Positions 17,341-27,061 of a DNA stretch of 64,000 bases are shown one piece after another. This stretch comes from Candidatus Zixiibacteriota bacterium (lineage in GTDB: Bacteria; Zixibacteria; MSB-5A5; JAABVY01): NCBI GenBank assembly GCA_011056555.1, contig DSEQ01000004.1, positions 1 to 64,000 of the forward strand, given 5' to 3'. The notes under the pieces are model-generated. The model saw only the letters and a program-made list of their open reading frames with translations, was not told the origin of the DNA and searched no databases. Made by a program: the position numbers and the translations under genes. The first letter of the stretch is position 1. Each line of letters opens with the position of its first letter.

Positions 17341-18187
17341 TTGTTATCCTGCCTGCAATATTTTCGTAAAGCCTGTATAGATTTTCGCCATAATTATCGC
17401 TCTGGTGGCACGCCATCCTGCCGTCAGAATAGGCTTCGGCAATTTTGCGGTTGAACGGGATTCGCAAAAGAATCTCTATTCCTTCATTTTTACAGTAATC
17501 CTCGGTGAGGTTATCGCCGAGATCGGAACGGTTTATGATCACCCCAAAGGGCAGCTTCAGCTCACGGGCCATGCCCACCGCCAGCCTGAGATCGTTTAAG
17601 CCGAATGGCGTTGGTTCCGAGACCAGGATGAGATAATCGGTATTGCTGATCGCCTCGATCACGGGGCATGAGGTCCCGGGCGGGGCATCGATAATGACTA
17701 TATCCGAGGCGGGCATCCCCCGCTTCAATTGCCTGGTAACAGGAGGGGCCTGGGATTCGCCGATATTAAGCCGGCCCTCCATAAACTTAAGGCCGTTGGC
17801 GGCTCCGATTTGAATTTCCCCAATTTGCCTGGGAACCTCTTTTATCGCGTCTTCCGGGCAGACATGATAGCATCCCCCGCAACTGTGACAGAGAGAGTCG
17901 AAGACTATAACGTTATCCTTTAAAACGGCAATGGCGTTGAACTCACAAATCGCAGCGCAGTCGCCGCAGAAGGTGCATTTCTCCAGATCGATCTGCGGCA
18001 CCAGCACGCTGACCGCGGATTTAGCGCTGATGGTAGGCTTCAGGAAAATTCCGCCATTAGGCTCCTCGACATCGCAGTCGAGGTAAGCCACATGTTTGCC
18101 CCTCGCACTCAGCGCCGCAGCAAGATTTGTGGCGATGGTTGTCTTACCTGTACCGCCTTTTCCACTGGCGACAGATATCTTGATCAA
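17333..18187 (-). CDS. MinD/Mrp-type ATPase with ferredoxin insert (Orp-like, second copy)
   Basis: A 284-residue paralogue of the next gene in the operon. Walker A is SGKGGTGKTTIATN (~8-21). The ferredoxin insert at ~65-110 reads CTFCGDCAAICEF and CHSCGGCYHVCP, and the switch is IDAPPGTSCPV (~163). Heterodimer formation with the partner ATPase is plausible because the two genes overlap and are of equal build. Upstream lies the glycine-rich DUF5320-like gene, 42 bases away. Together with the NifX/ORP-like gene they form one transcription unit from the promoter near 19.1 kb. Confidence 0.85.
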   Translation of the reverse strand: MIKISVASGKGGTGKTTIATNLAAALSARGKHVAYLDCDVEEPNGGIFLKPTISAKSAVSVLVPQIDLEKCTFCGDCAAICEFNAIAVLKDNVIVFDSLCHSCGGCYHVCPEDAIKEVPRQIGEIQIGAANGLKFMEGRLNIGESQAPPVTRQLKRGMPASDIVIIDAPPGTSCPVIEAISNTDYLILVSEPTPFGLNDLRLAVGMARELKLPFGVIINRSDLGDNLTEDYCKNEGIEILLRIPFNRKIAEAYSDGRMACHQSDNYGENLYRLYENIAGRITND

Positions 18188-18229
18188 GTCAAATCCTTTC
18201 CGGCCGGCCGAAAATTTTGCCCGATCTGA

Positions 18230-18628
18230 TCAGGCTTCTTTCTTTTCTTCAAGGTCTTTTATGCGTGCATTAATGTCATCCAGAGTCTTATTTAAATCTC
18301 TGGCTTCGCGCCTTAAATATCGCAATTCATCTTTTGTAATATCAGCGCTCCTCGCCTGTGCCTCGGGGTAATCGCGGTAATCCGGATCATAAGGATAATC
18401 TATATCATAGGCTCCATAGGCGAAATTGCGGTGACGCCATCCACGTCCATAACCCATGCCCAAGCCTCGTCCGAATCCCCGACCTCGCCCGAATCCAAAG
18501 CCGAAACCGTATCCTCTTCCAAAACGATTGTTGGCATAACCGGGTGCCGGGTAACCGCTGCAGTAACCTGCCGCACGGCCTGTCCTTGGTCCTAATCCGA
18601 GAGGACCTGTCCTGTCTCCACCTGGCAT
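18230..18628 (-). CDS. DUF5320-like Gly/Arg/aromatic-rich small protein
   Basis: A 132-residue protein. The start at 18628 is chosen because MPGGDRTGPLGLGPRTGRAAGYC is the usual opening of the DUF5320 family and an AGGAG site lies eight to nine bases upstream; a longer frame reaches 18730 but would overlap the upstream gene. Residues ~30-70 are a Gly/Phe/Arg-rich low-complexity run. The C-terminal ~45 residues (ITKDELRYLRREARDLNKTLDDINARIKDLEEKKE) form a coiled coil. Such proteins nearly always sit beside NifX-like and MinD-like genes, as here. Function unknown; an assembly or scaffold role is a guess. Confidence 0.75.
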   Translation of the reverse strand: MPGGDRTGPLGLGPRTGRAAGYCSGYPAPGYANNRFGRGYGFGFGFGRGRGFGRGLGMGYGRGWRHRNFAYGAYDIDYPYDPDYRDYPEAQARSADITKDELRYLRREARDLNKTLDDINARIKDLEEKKEA

Positions 18629-18668
18629 CTTATACTCCTTGCTTAAAAAATTAAAGTAATACCTATAT

Positions 18669-19031
18669 TTATTGCCAATGTCCCCTGACATTGGCATTCT
18701 GCGTAAATTCCAGTTGATTCGATTTGGCAAGTTCTATCGCCTCGGAAACCTTGCCCTCGGCCCAGAGCGCCGTCCTGACTCCGGAGCTGTTCAAGACCTG
18801 AAATGCCCTGGGTCCGAAATTCCCGGATATTGCAATGTCCGGCTTGTGGGACATCAACTCCTGCGAAGCCTGAACACCAGCGCCATGCATCGCGTTGGCA
18901 TTTTCAGAGTTGTTGATTGCCTCAAATTCTTCCTTCTCAGTATCATAAATTATGAAGTAGGGTGCTCGCGCGAATCTCGGATCAACCATACTTTCGAGAG
19001 TGGGGCCCTGTGATGAAATCGCCAAAATCAT
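18669..19031 (-). CDS. NifX/MTH1175-like protein (ORP-like metal-cofactor protein)
   Basis: A 120-residue single-domain member of the dinitrogenase iron-molybdenum cofactor family. The opening AISSQGPTLESMVDPRFARAPYFIIYDTE is close to the Desulfovibrio orange protein (ORP) and archaeal MTH1175, followed by HGAGVQASQELMSHKPDIAISGNFGPRAF. ORP binds a Mo-Cu sulfide cluster without protein thiols; this protein also has no Cys. A GGAGG site close before the ATG at 19031 supports the start. It is the first gene of the ORP-like operon and is preceded by a -24/-12-like element and TTGCA palindromes. Confidence 0.85.
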   Translation of the reverse strand: MILAISSQGPTLESMVDPRFARAPYFIIYDTEKEEFEAINNSENANAMHGAGVQASQELMSHKPDIAISGNFGPRAFQVLNSSGVRTALWAEGKVSEAIELAKSNQLEFTQNANVRGHWQ

Positions 19032-19089
19032 ATGTCCTCCAAATGGCTTTCAGGTTTCGAGACTTATTTCACATCTCTTCTATTGATAT

Positions 19090-19106
19090 GCATAAGGCAT
19101 GCCTAT
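19090..19106 (-). promoter_or_regulatory. Possible sigma-54 -24/-12 promoter for the ORP-like operon
   Basis: Read on the reverse strand: AGGCAT-GCCTT-ATGCA. The invariant GG and GC lie at the required spacing, and GGCA and TGC match the consensus. It ends 59 bases before the ATG at 19031. It is weaker than the promoter at 50478. Confidence 0.5.
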
Positions 19107-19201
19107 TAGCATATGAGAATACCGATATATGTAAGGCGTTGATTTGAAGCAAATTGCAAGTAATCAACCTTGACTGATGTTGCTGGAGGGCAACTCCATA
19201 A

Positions 19202-19248
19202 TTGCAATATTGCAACATAGCTGGTTTTAGAGGGTTGCATTAATGCAA
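19202..19248. promoter_or_regulatory. Pair of upstream activator palindromes
   Basis: Two perfect 14-base palindromes, TTGCAATATTGCAA (19202-19215) and TTGCATTAATGCAA (19235-19248), lie 33 bases (three helical turns) apart, 100-145 bases upstream of the leftward -24/-12 element. A shorter one, GCAAATTGC, is at 19149-19157. The TTGCA core is shared with the sites at 10263-10302. Confidence 0.65.
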
Positions 19249-19449
19249 AAGGCCGTAATATGTAATTAAGTTTCCACCATGGCTCCTGTCGGTAGAATCA
19301 AGAATGACCAAACTCCCTCCGAGGGGAACAGGATTCCCTGCAAATCTGTTCTAGACTAAAATCTTACAAAAGGACGGTAGGTCTTAATGGTAGCAACATC
19401 CATATCTTCAGCACACATATTGTAAAATAGATCATGAAAGGAGTGGATC

Positions 19450-19965
19450 GTGAAAAAATTATTCGCATTTACGATCTCGCTGGCGATCAGCTTCTGTTTC
19501 TTGATACTTGCGTCGCCCGCCGAGGCCGGTACGCGTTTCGGGGGAGGCATTCACTACCTCAGGACCCTGGGTGATATTAAGGATGCTCCGGAATTCGATG
19601 AGAATGCTGTCGGTTTCATGGGCTCGGTCTTGTTCACGCATACGATGTTTAGGCTGGAAGGAGCTATTGAAGTGATTCCCGATTTTGGTGCGAGTGAAAA
19701 GACTATGTTTGAACCGCAGGCGTACGCTATGATCGGGCAGTTTATCTATGGAGGTGTCGGGATCGGTATTGGCTATCTGGATGACAGCTGGCAGAGCAAT
19801 CCATTTTATGCCCTTCGTGCCGGGGTCGATTTCTTCGTGGGAGGCCTTGATCTCGATGTTTTTGCCTCTTATCGTTTCCAGAAAGCCAATGATCTGGAGC
19901 ATCTTGGAAGCGATGATCTGGACTCGATCACATTTGGAGTCCTTATTCGCTTCGGGACCAGATAA
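19450..19965 (+). CDS. Outer-membrane beta-barrel-like protein
   Basis: A 171-residue protein with a clear signal peptide (KKLFAFTISLAISFCFLILASPAEAG, cleavage near residue 26). The rest alternates short aromatic/Gly strands (GTRFGGGIHYLRTLGD, YGGVGIGIGYLDDSW, FYALRAGVDFFVGGLDLDVFASYRF) and ends in VLIRFGTR, a pattern of small eight-stranded outer-membrane barrels. Translation starts at GTG with AAGGAG ten bases before. No adjacent gene explains its role; it could be a structural or pore-type protein. Confidence 0.75.
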   Translation: MKKLFAFTISLAISFCFLILASPAEAGTRFGGGIHYLRTLGDIKDAPEFDENAVGFMGSVLFTHTMFRLEGAIEVIPDFGASEKTMFEPQAYAMIGQFIYGGVGIGIGYLDDSWQSNPFYALRAGVDFFVGGLDLDVFASYRFQKANDLEHLGSDDLDSITFGVLIRFGTR

Positions 19966-20121
19966 TCAACAGGCTGCGTTCGAATGCGCAAATCATCTCT
20001 CTGGAAACATGAGCGCGTTAATATGTACAAATTGATATAAATCATGAATCGACAAACTGATCACTTGGTTTATATCCTGAACGAATAAATGCACTCCAAA
20101 GTCGAAAGCAGAGGAATTACT

Positions 20122-20748
20122 ATGAAGAAGTCCACAAATCCTGCCCGGCCTTGGGCCGGGAGACTTATAGCGGTGTCATTTATATTACTGGCAGCATTCG
20201 GCCAGGCCTATGGCCACTGTGACTCTGAGGATGGGCCGATCATCCCGCTCATACGCGAGTCACTTGATAACGGAGATGTCACCCCTTTACTGAAATGGAT
20301 TGCCCCTGAGGATGAAGCGGAGATCAAGAACCTGTTTGCGCGTGTTCGCACTGTGCGCTCTGAATCGGATGAAACCAGAGCCATTGCGGACCGGTTGTTC
20401 ATCGAGACATTCATACGTCTTCACCGGGCCAGCGAGGGCGCGCCCTACACCGGAATTAAGGAAGCGGGAAATATTGAGCCCATCTATATTAAACTGGATA
20501 AAGCCCTGGAAACCGGAAATGTTGGGGCCCTGGCAGACGAAATAGCCGGCTCCGTTCGCGAGAATATTGTCAGACGTTACGAGCGGGCGGTTGAATTGAG
20601 CCAGCACAAGGATCAATCGGTCGAAGCCGGGCGCGAATACGTCAAAGCCTATGTAGATTACATGCATTTCGTCGAGGGTCTGCACGGTTACCTCAGCGGC
20701 CGGGGCCATGACGGTCATTCAAGCGCGGAACAGGTTCACGGGCATTGA
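20122..20748 (+). CDS. DUF6448-like exported protein
   Basis: A 208-residue protein. The start at 20122 is preferred over an in-frame ATG at 20089 because GAGG lies just upstream and the signal peptide (AGRLIAVSFILLAAFGQAYG) then begins near the N terminus. The mature part opens with HCDSEDGPIIPLIRESLDNGDVTPLLKWI and contains FIETFIRLHRASEGAPYTGI and EAGREYVKAYVDYMHFVEGLH, which match the DUF6448 family of unknown function. A His-rich tail (GRGHDGHSSAEQVHGH) may bind metal. All helical, periplasmic. Confidence 0.75.
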   Translation: MKKSTNPARPWAGRLIAVSFILLAAFGQAYGHCDSEDGPIIPLIRESLDNGDVTPLLKWIAPEDEAEIKNLFARVRTVRSESDETRAIADRLFIETFIRLHRASEGAPYTGIKEAGNIEPIYIKLDKALETGNVGALADEIAGSVRENIVRRYERAVELSQHKDQSVEAGREYVKAYVDYMHFVEGLHGYLSGRGHDGHSSAEQVHGH

Positions 20749-20953
20749 TAAGCAACAGAGTGCGTTTTGCAGCGTTACTATGCCTGGCAAATTCCGGGAT
20801 GCCTGTAACATTTTTGCTATAATCTTTGTGGTAATTAAAAACCGGGGCAGGTTTATGTACATAACATTCACCGCACTAAAGGACGGGGTCCTGCCGGGTT
20901 ATACCTGCCAGGGCAATATTTGAAGCCTTACTACATATTGGGGATGTCCGGGC

Positions 20954-21327
20954 CCGGTCAAACTGTACTCCGCGGTGCGTGAGAAATGGAGTACATTTCC
21001 ATCAATTGCACAAAAAGGACAGGCAGCCGCTTCCCGAATGGACGTACTGCTTAAGGGAAAACAAGCCGATCGAGCGGGATCAGCAGCGAGAAGACGCGTA
21101 TCTGCCACGATGAACTCAATCATCTTTCCGCCCATATTCACAGGGCCATCCGCAAATTCGTTCCCGGCAAATTCCGGAATGAATACGAAGTGGAGCTCAG
21201 GAAGATTGTGCGCAGGAGGGCCGAAAAAGAGGGCGCTGCCAGATCAGCGAGGGCCGAAACCAAAAAGATCAAGAAACAGGAGGAGGTCAGGAAGGTCAAA
21301 GAAACTTCTGAGAATATCAAGAATTAA
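20954..21327 (+). pseudogene. Ku (bacterial NHEJ) pseudogene
   Basis: Pieces of a Ku protein lie in three frames. PVKLYSAVRE at 20954-20983 continues, after a frameshift, as NGVHFHQLHKKDRQPL (from 20985), the well-known N-terminal Ku motif. This frame stops at 21111. A third frame, open until the stop at 21327, gives AHIHRAIRKFVPGKFRNEYEVELRKIV and a Lys/Glu-rich tail, the typical Ku C terminus. The normal protein is ~260-280 residues, so the whole central beta-barrel core is gone and the first ~20 residues are missing. It is not functional. No intact ligase D gene is nearby. Confidence 0.75.
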
Positions 21328-21777
21328 AAATCGAATATCTTTCGGAAGAGGCTTCGAGCCAAAAGGAGTTTTGATAAAGTGCCGTTAAAGCAGCATACGT
21401 GCCCGGCCCCGATGAAACCGGAGCTCGGGTCACCCGGATATCCTGTATTTCTTGATTAGCAAGCATTTACAATTGTTACAGGTTCCTAAATCAGATATAA
21501 TAATTGCCAAATTAATCCCGGTTTTCGTTGCGCGATTCGCTATTATTTGCTATTTTAGTGACGAGCAAGTGTGACCGATTCAGGCAGCCCGGAACATTAG
21601 TTTTTTGATCAAATGTCAAAGGGCGGGGCGCAGCATGCTATCTCTGCGGTACACCATTTTGAATTCGTCGGAAGGTTTTCACGATCATCTCTGACAACCC
21701 ATTGCAAGAATCGGACCAGGCTTTTTGGGACGCCTAACAGGTTGGTGCTGGCTTTTTATCGAGGAATACAAGTCGCG
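21328..21777. other. Intergenic stretch
   Basis: About 450 bases between the Ku remnant and the histidine kinase start. Open frames here are short. The kinase frame is open from 21613, but the stretch before 21778 has no recognisable protein motif. I see no RNA gene or clear promoter. Confidence 0.45.
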
Positions 21778-24303
21778 ATGAAATCCCAACAGGAGGATAA
21801 TTTGGCGCATAAGGGGCGGAAACAACAGTCCGCAAAACTGCAGATCAAGGCAAGAGAAATATCAAGCTCAATGCGGCAAAAGCCGGAACGTCTTGATCCT
21901 AAGAATGTAGAGCAGTTTATCAGCGAACTGCAGGTATATCTATCCGAGCTGGAGACACTTACCGGGGATCTGAACAAAGAACGAGGGCTGCTCGAGGAAT
22001 CCCGTGAGAAATATTTCCAGCTGTATGACCTCGCCCCGGTGGGCTACGTGATGATGGATACGAACTGCATAATAACCGAGGCCAACCTGACCTTCTCCGA
22101 ACTTGTAGGGATCGAAAAAAGCAAGCTCAAAAATCAGAGGTTTGCCCAGTTTGTCGCTCCGGATTACAGGGATATATTTCATTCACACTGCTCTGAACTT
22201 GTAGAAAGCGGCACCAGCCGGTCGTGCGAATTGAGGCTGAGGGGCATGGATGGCAGAGAGTTCTGGGTGAATCTGGAAAGTTCAGTAGAAAAAGAGGGAA
22301 TCGACAATGTTGCCGAAATCCGGACCACATTGACTGATATTACCGAGCAGAAGAAACGAACTGAGGTCGAGCATATCCTGACGAATATCATGCGCAACTC
22401 CCCTGATGCAATCACCCTGCAGGATTTCAGCGGGAATATTATTTCCTGGAACAGGGGCGCGAAGGAGATGTACGGCTACACCAGTGAAGAAGCGCTGAAG
22501 ATGAAGATCGACCGGCTTCTGCCAGAGGACAGAAAAGTGGAGATGAATAATCTCAGGGTGGTACTCCAGAGCAGAGGTAAAATCGAGACCCTGGAGACAA
22601 AAAGAGTGAGCAAGGAGGGGAAAATCCTGGATATCTGGCTGACGATCAGCGTTTTCAGTGATCCTTTTGGCCGGCCGGCAGGATTCCTGACAATAGAACG
22701 GGACATAACCGAGAGAAAAAAAGAAGAGATCGAAAGAAAAAGGCTGCTAAGCCAGCTGACGAGCCAGCGCCTGATGCTGGAGGCGATTCTGGATCAATCG
22801 CCTCTGGGAATTATGATCGCCGAACCGTCAGGAAAAGTCATTTTGCAGAGCAATATGATGAACAAAATATTCAAAGTGGAAGTGGCAGATGCCAGAGATT
22901 TTTCTGATTACGGCAAGGTGAGAAAGATCCTTCACGATGACGGCACTGCGTATAAGCCGGAAGACTTTCCATTGTATCGAGTCCTCAAAAAAGGAGAAAT
23001 TATAATCGGTGAGGTTGCCGCTTTCAAGCGCGGCGACGGCAGCATCGGTACGATTGAGATGCATGCGGCTCCCGTACAAAATGAGGAAGGGGAAATAATT
23101 GCGGGTGTTGTGATTTTGCAGGATATAACCCATGATATCGAATATGAAAACAAATTGAAAGAGAGCCGCGATTTCGCTGAAAATATAATCGCCTCCATCT
23201 GTGACGGAATCCTGGTCCTGGATGATAACCTTGAAATTGTCCGCTGTAATCTTCCCTATTGCAAATTATTCGACGTACCTGTCAAGAAAATCCTCAAAAG
23301 ATCAATCTTCGAAATTCAGGGCGCTGTATGGGATGAACCCGCGGTGCGCCGTGCCATAGACTCGCTTTCGGAAGACCTGGAGGAATTTGATGACCTGGAG
23401 GTGGAGAAGGAGTTTCCCCGCATCGGCAAGCGCGTGATTGTCATAAACGGCCGGCCGGTTCTGGGCTCGGATGGCGTGGCTAACCTGATACTGCTTTCCT
23501 TCCGGGATATCTCGGAATACCGTACCGCTAAAAATGAGATTGAGAGGTTGAATACTGCGCTCATGCGTCATAACGTTGCCCTGCAGGAAGCCAATAAAGA
23601 GCTGGAAGCCTTCACATATTCGGTCTCGCACGACCTGCGCGCGCCGTTACGGGCGATCGAGGGCTTCAGCCAGATACTTCTGGAAGAATACCGGGAGAAG
23701 TTCGATGATAAAGCGAAACATTATCTGGACCGTATTACCAGCGGCACCGCGACCATGAGCGAGTTAATCAATGATCTACTTCGTCTTTCCAGGATCAGCA
23801 GAGCGATAATGAAAGAGGAGGCAATAAGCCTGAGCAATAAAGCTGAGCGGATTGCAGAGGAGTTGAAGAAGCTCGATCCAGAAAGAAATGTCGAATTTCT
23901 AATCGAAAAAAATCTGAGCGCTGAAGGCGACAGAAAACTGATCTATCAGGTAATTGAAAACCTTATGCAAAACGCCTGGAAGTTTACCAAAGAAAATGAG
24001 AATGCCAAAATAGAATTTGGCTCTTTGCAAAAAGATGATCATACGGTATATTATGTAAGAGACAACGGCGCCGGATTCGATATGGAGTATGTCAACAAGT
24101 TATTCCAGCCTTTTCAAAGACTGCATACCTCTTCGGAATTCTCCGGAACCGGTATCGGACTTTCGATTGTAGAAAGAATTATAAGACGCCACGGTGGCAA
24201 GGTTTGGGCGGAAGGCAAGGAGGGAAAAGGAGCAACGTTTTATTTTACACTACAGAGTGGGGAAAGAGATGAAAATCATGCAGCAAAAAATCTTACTGGT
24301 TGA
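21778..24303 (+). CDS. Multi-PAS sensor histidine kinase (soluble)
   Basis: An 841-residue protein from the chosen ATG at 21778 (the frame is open from 21613, but that part resembles no protein). No membrane helix is present. After a coiled coil (~20-70) come four PAS-type domains (about 75-195, 200-320, 330-460, 465-590), two with PAC signatures ([24 protein letters not shown]). The HisKA box [16 protein letters not shown] has His 618, and the ATPase domain shows N, G1 and G2 boxes ([27 protein letters not shown]). It is cytoplasmic and its signal is unknown. It overlaps the response regulator gene by 35 bases. Confidence 0.9.
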   Translation: MKSQQEDNLAHKGRKQQSAKLQIKAREISSSMRQKPERLDPKNVEQFISELQVYLSELETLTGDLNKERGLLEESREKYFQLYDLAPVGYVMMDTNCIITEANLTFSELVGIEKSKLKNQRFAQFVAPDYRDIFHSHCSELVESGTSRSCELRLRGMDGREFWVNLESSVEKEGIDNVAEIRTTLTDITEQKKRTEVEHILTNIMRNSPDAITLQDFSGNIISWNRGAKEMYGYTSEEALKMKIDRLLPEDRKVEMNNLRVVLQSRGKIETLETKRVSKEGKILDIWLTISVFSDPFGRPAGFLTIERDITERKKEEIERKRLLSQLTSQRLMLEAILDQSPLGIMIAEPSGKVILQSNMMNKIFKVEVADARDFSDYGKVRKILHDDGTAYKPEDFPLYRVLKKGEIIIGEVAAFKRGDGSIGTIEMHAAPVQNEEGEIIAGVVILQDITHDIEYENKLKESRDFAENIIASICDGILVLDDNLEIVRCNLPYCKLFDVPVKKILKRSIFEIQGAVWDEPAVRRAIDSLSEDLEEFDDLEVEKEFPRIGKRVIVINGRPVLGSDGVANLILLSFRDISEYRTAKNEIERLNTALMRHNVALQEANKELEAFTYSVSHDLRAPLRAIEGFSQILLEEYREKFDDKAKHYLDRITSGTATMSELINDLLRLSRISRAIMKEEAISLSNKAERIAEELKKLDPERNVEFLIEKNLSAEGDRKLIYQVIENLMQNAWKFTKENENAKIEFGSLQKDDHTVYYVRDNGAGFDMEYVNKLFQPFQRLHTSSEFSGTGIGLSIVERIIRRHGGKVWAEGKEGKGATFYFTLQSGERDENHAAKNLTG

Positions 24304-24724
24304 GGACAACCAGGACGACGCTGAACTTATTAAAAGGTCATTCGATAAAATCAGAATCGCCAATGAGGTCGAACATGTTCGGGATGGCCGGGAGGCGGTT
24401 GACTATCTTTTCGGCGGCGGCAAGTACAAGGATAATCCCAGAGGCGAACTGCCGGGACTTATTTTACTGGACCTGAAGCTGCCCAAGCTGAACGGCGTGG
24501 AGGTATTGGACAGAATACGAAACAATCAAGCAACGAAGCATATCCCTGTGGTCATACTGACATCCTCATCAGAGGAAACCGATGTTGTCCGAAGCTATGC
24601 TTCGGGCGCGAACAGTTTCATCACCAAGCCGGTCAATTTCGAGAAGTTCAGCAGAGCTGTTGAACAGCTGGGAATGTACTGGCTGGTGCTGAACAGGACA
24701 CAGGAGGATTCGGGGGATCAATGA
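24269..24724 (+). CDS. Single-domain response regulator (Rcp1-like)
   Basis: A 151-residue receiver domain only. [18 protein letters not shown] gives the acidic pocket, [13 protein letters not shown] the phospho-acceptor Asp (~67), ILTSSS the Thr/Ser switch and FITKPVNF the Lys. The insert [11 protein letters not shown] is typical of Rcp1-type regulators that pair with PAS/phytochrome kinases. The ATG at 24269 is preferred for its GGGGAAAGAG upstream; 24278 is an alternative. It overlaps the kinase gene and the next regulator gene, so the three form a phosphorelay operon. Confidence 0.88.
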   Translation: MKIMQQKILLVEDNQDDAELIKRSFDKIRIANEVEHVRDGREAVDYLFGGGKYKDNPRGELPGLILLDLKLPKLNGVEVLDRIRNNQATKHIPVVILTSSSEETDVVRSYASGANSFITKPVNFEKFSRAVEQLGMYWLVLNRTQEDSGDQ

Positions 24725-25956
24725 AAGAGCAGATTAGACTTCTATTAATCGAGGACTCTGAAACCGACGCGGAACTTATCCTGCACCTGCTCAAGAAGGA
24801 TGGTATGGAGGTCGAGCACAAACGAGTGCAGTCCGCGCGCGGGATGAGGACTGCCATGGAAAATAGCAGCTGGGATGTGGTGATCTCGGATTATTCTATG
24901 CCCCGTTTCGATGCCATCAAAGCCTGGGAGATACTGAAAGAAACAGATATAGATATTCCTTTTATAATAGTCTCTGGAAAAATCGGAGAGGATACTGCGG
25001 TGGAGGCGATGCGCTCGGGGGTTCATGACTATATCATGAAGGACAGACTGGGCCGTCTCGCCCCTGCCATCAGGAGAGAAATCGCCGACGCTGAAACCCG
25101 CAGACGGCATCGTCGGGATCTGAAACTAAGACGCAGGCTGGAAGCACGCTACCGCATGGTGGTCGAAAATGCCGGCGAGGGCATTGCGGTCATTCAAGGA
25201 GGCAAGTTCCAGCTCGTGAATCCAATGGTGATGAGAGTGCTGGATAAGAATGAAGTGGATCTAATCGGCCGGCCATTTTATGATTTTATACATGAAGAGG
25301 ACCGGGACCAGATTCTCAAATATTACAAGACCAGGCTCGAGAAAAAAGGAGCCCCGGAGGTCTATTCCTTCCGTATCAAGGATGGAGAGGGCACGATCAA
25401 ATGGGTGGAGAACCGGGTTGTGGTGATTGACTGGGAGGGCAAACCGGCCACCCTCAATTTCCTGGCCGATATCAGCGAGCGCAAGAAGACCGAGGACGCC
25501 TTGCGAAAGACTAAAGAACAGCTTGAGTATGACCGCGAAAGCCTGCGCAAGAAAAATATCGCCCTGCGCGAAGTTCTGGAGCAGATCGAGAGCGAGAAGG
25601 AAAACCTGAAAAAGCAGATCGCCGGAAATATAGAAACGCGCGTTAAGAACACGCTCCTGCGCATGAAAGAAATCGCACCGCCGGATATGCACACATACAT
25701 CGCCATGCTGGAGAAGGATCTGGATGAGATCGCCTCACCCTTCATCGACAAGCTCAAAGCGGCATTCTCCAAGCTTTCGCCACGTGAGCTGGAAATCTGC
25801 TATATGATAAAAAACGGCATGCGCTCGAAGGAAATCGCGGAATTCCTGAATATAGCTCCGGCCACTGTCAATAAACATCGCGAAATAATCCGCCGTAAGT
25901 TCGAGCTCGTGGGCAGTGAAGATAATCTTACATCATTCCTGCAGGCGGTGGAATAG
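24721..25956 (+). CDS. Response regulator with REC, PAS and LuxR-type HTH domains
   Basis: A 411-residue protein. Residues ~5-120 are a receiver ([30 protein letters not shown]). Residues ~140-260 are a PAS/PAC domain ([31 protein letters not shown]). A long coiled coil runs over ~260-340. The C terminus is a LuxR/GerE-type helix-turn-helix ([44 protein letters not shown]). Its ATG overlaps the stop of the preceding regulator by four bases. It is probably the DNA-binding output of the kinase at 21778. Targets are unknown. Confidence 0.88.
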   Translation: MKEQIRLLLIEDSETDAELILHLLKKDGMEVEHKRVQSARGMRTAMENSSWDVVISDYSMPRFDAIKAWEILKETDIDIPFIIVSGKIGEDTAVEAMRSGVHDYIMKDRLGRLAPAIRREIADAETRRRHRRDLKLRRRLEARYRMVVENAGEGIAVIQGGKFQLVNPMVMRVLDKNEVDLIGRPFYDFIHEEDRDQILKYYKTRLEKKGAPEVYSFRIKDGEGTIKWVENRVVVIDWEGKPATLNFLADISERKKTEDALRKTKEQLEYDRESLRKKNIALREVLEQIESEKENLKKQIAGNIETRVKNTLLRMKEIAPPDMHTYIAMLEKDLDEIASPFIDKLKAAFSKLSPRELEICYMIKNGMRSKEIAEFLNIAPATVNKHREIIRRKFELVGSEDNLTSFLQAVE

Positions 25957-26038
25957 TCTTAGCCGCGATAAACTCATCCCGGAATATTTTTAGCTCACCC
26001 GACAGGTCTTGTTAATAAATCCTACCTACATAAGGACA

Positions 26039-26168
26039 CGTCATCACGAGGTGCGAAGGCCTTAAAGGCCTGAATGACGTGGTGATCTCATACCTTATAT
26101 CTTTTTAATATACTTCGAGATTCCCACGATCGTCCTCGACCGGAGGTCGGGACTCCCTCGGAATGACG
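26039..26168. repeat. Face-to-face inverted repeat element (about 130 bases)
   Basis: The two ends are inverted copies of a ~50-base unit: CGTCATCACGAGG (26039 onward, plus strand) and CGTCATTCCGAGG (26168 backward, minus strand). Both continue to a GTGG...ATCTC box, with an AT-rich centre. Each unit holds its own small hairpin (AGGCCT-TAA-AGGCCT; GACCTCCGGTC). The CGTCATnnCGAGG...AATCTC pattern is known as a dispersed intergenic element in several bacterial genomes. The rest of the 25957-26631 gap shows nothing that I recognise. Confidence 0.65.
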
Positions 26169-26631
26169 CCTTCCGGCCATGTGCAAATTCAGAGGCTCAT
26201 CAGACATTCCCGCGGGTTGGCTAAAACCGCATAATTGAGGAATACAAATCTGCTATTGGAATTCCGGATACCGAATGCCTTCCAAATTGCTAAGATCTAT
26301 GAAAGCAATAACATCGGGATATCAATCTAATAATCTACTTTAGGATACTATTTTTTTCGCACATTTCATGGGTACGTATTTTACATACGGATTCCATATG
26401 CACTTAAGTAATATTGATCTTTTCTTAGAATTGATTAGATATACCCTTAGAGATTTTGATCAGTTTTACTAAAAGGGCGGCTAAATTTTTCAGTCAGGGT
26501 TACAGCTTAAGGATAAGGCAAGACACCTTTCAACAATCGGATGAGCTTCCTGCCGGACTTACGGAAGGAATACCGCCATTGGGGTCATTGCCTCGGAAAA
26601 GAAAAAATTAAACCTAAGAAACGAGGTAAGC

Positions 26632-26955
26632 ATGACTGTAGATAGGTCCATAGACCTGGACGAGATGGTGATCCAGCTCAGCCACTGGAAGAAGGAGATT
26701 GCTGAACTGAAATCCCAGACAGCGTTCTCGGGAGGTAAGAACTTACAGGAAGTCTGCACCAAAATCGGGGAGTTGCAGAGAATCATTGAAGAGTTGAAGA
26801 AAAAGGCGGTAATGCTGAGATGGCAACATGTAAAGAGGCTCAATGACCTGGGGAATCAGATCGAGACCGCCGTGTATGATCTGGATCAGCTTTTGCACAA
26901 TACCATAGCAAAATTCGATGGAAAACCGGACGCTTATTTGCGCAGAATCGGGTGA
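26632..26955 (+). CDS. Small coiled-coil protein, unknown function
   Basis: A 107-residue, highly charged protein with heptad-like Leu/Ile spacing (IDLDEMVIQLSHWKKEIAELK, LQEVCTKIGELQRIIEELKKKA), so mostly helical and probably coiled coil. No signal peptide and no known motif. A weak GAGG precedes the ATG. It lies alone in an otherwise poorly coding region, with a second small gene 106 bases downstream. I do not recognise the family. Confidence 0.55.
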   Translation: MTVDRSIDLDEMVIQLSHWKKEIAELKSQTAFSGGKNLQEVCTKIGELQRIIEELKKKAVMLRWQHVKRLNDLGNQIETAVYDLDQLLHNTIAKFDGKPDAYLRRIG

Positions 26956-27061
26956 AACCGAAATTTCGAGCCTGGTCATGCACCCGCAAATGTTGATCAT
27001 TTTTAAACAGGGATTCGGAGTACTTAATTGCGGTCAGTAAAAGAGCAAGAAGGAGAAACAA

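Noticed and set aside
21373-21453. A GTG-started 26-codon ORF after the Ku remnant begins with MPLKQ and might be a LigD stub.
   Set aside because: Only four or five residues resemble the start of LigD, and the rest does not. It is too short to support.
26583-26598. GGTCATTGCCTCGGAA is shared with a site near 32608.
   Set aside because: A single 16-base match between two places in 64 kb is expected by chance about half the time, and no longer homology surrounds it.
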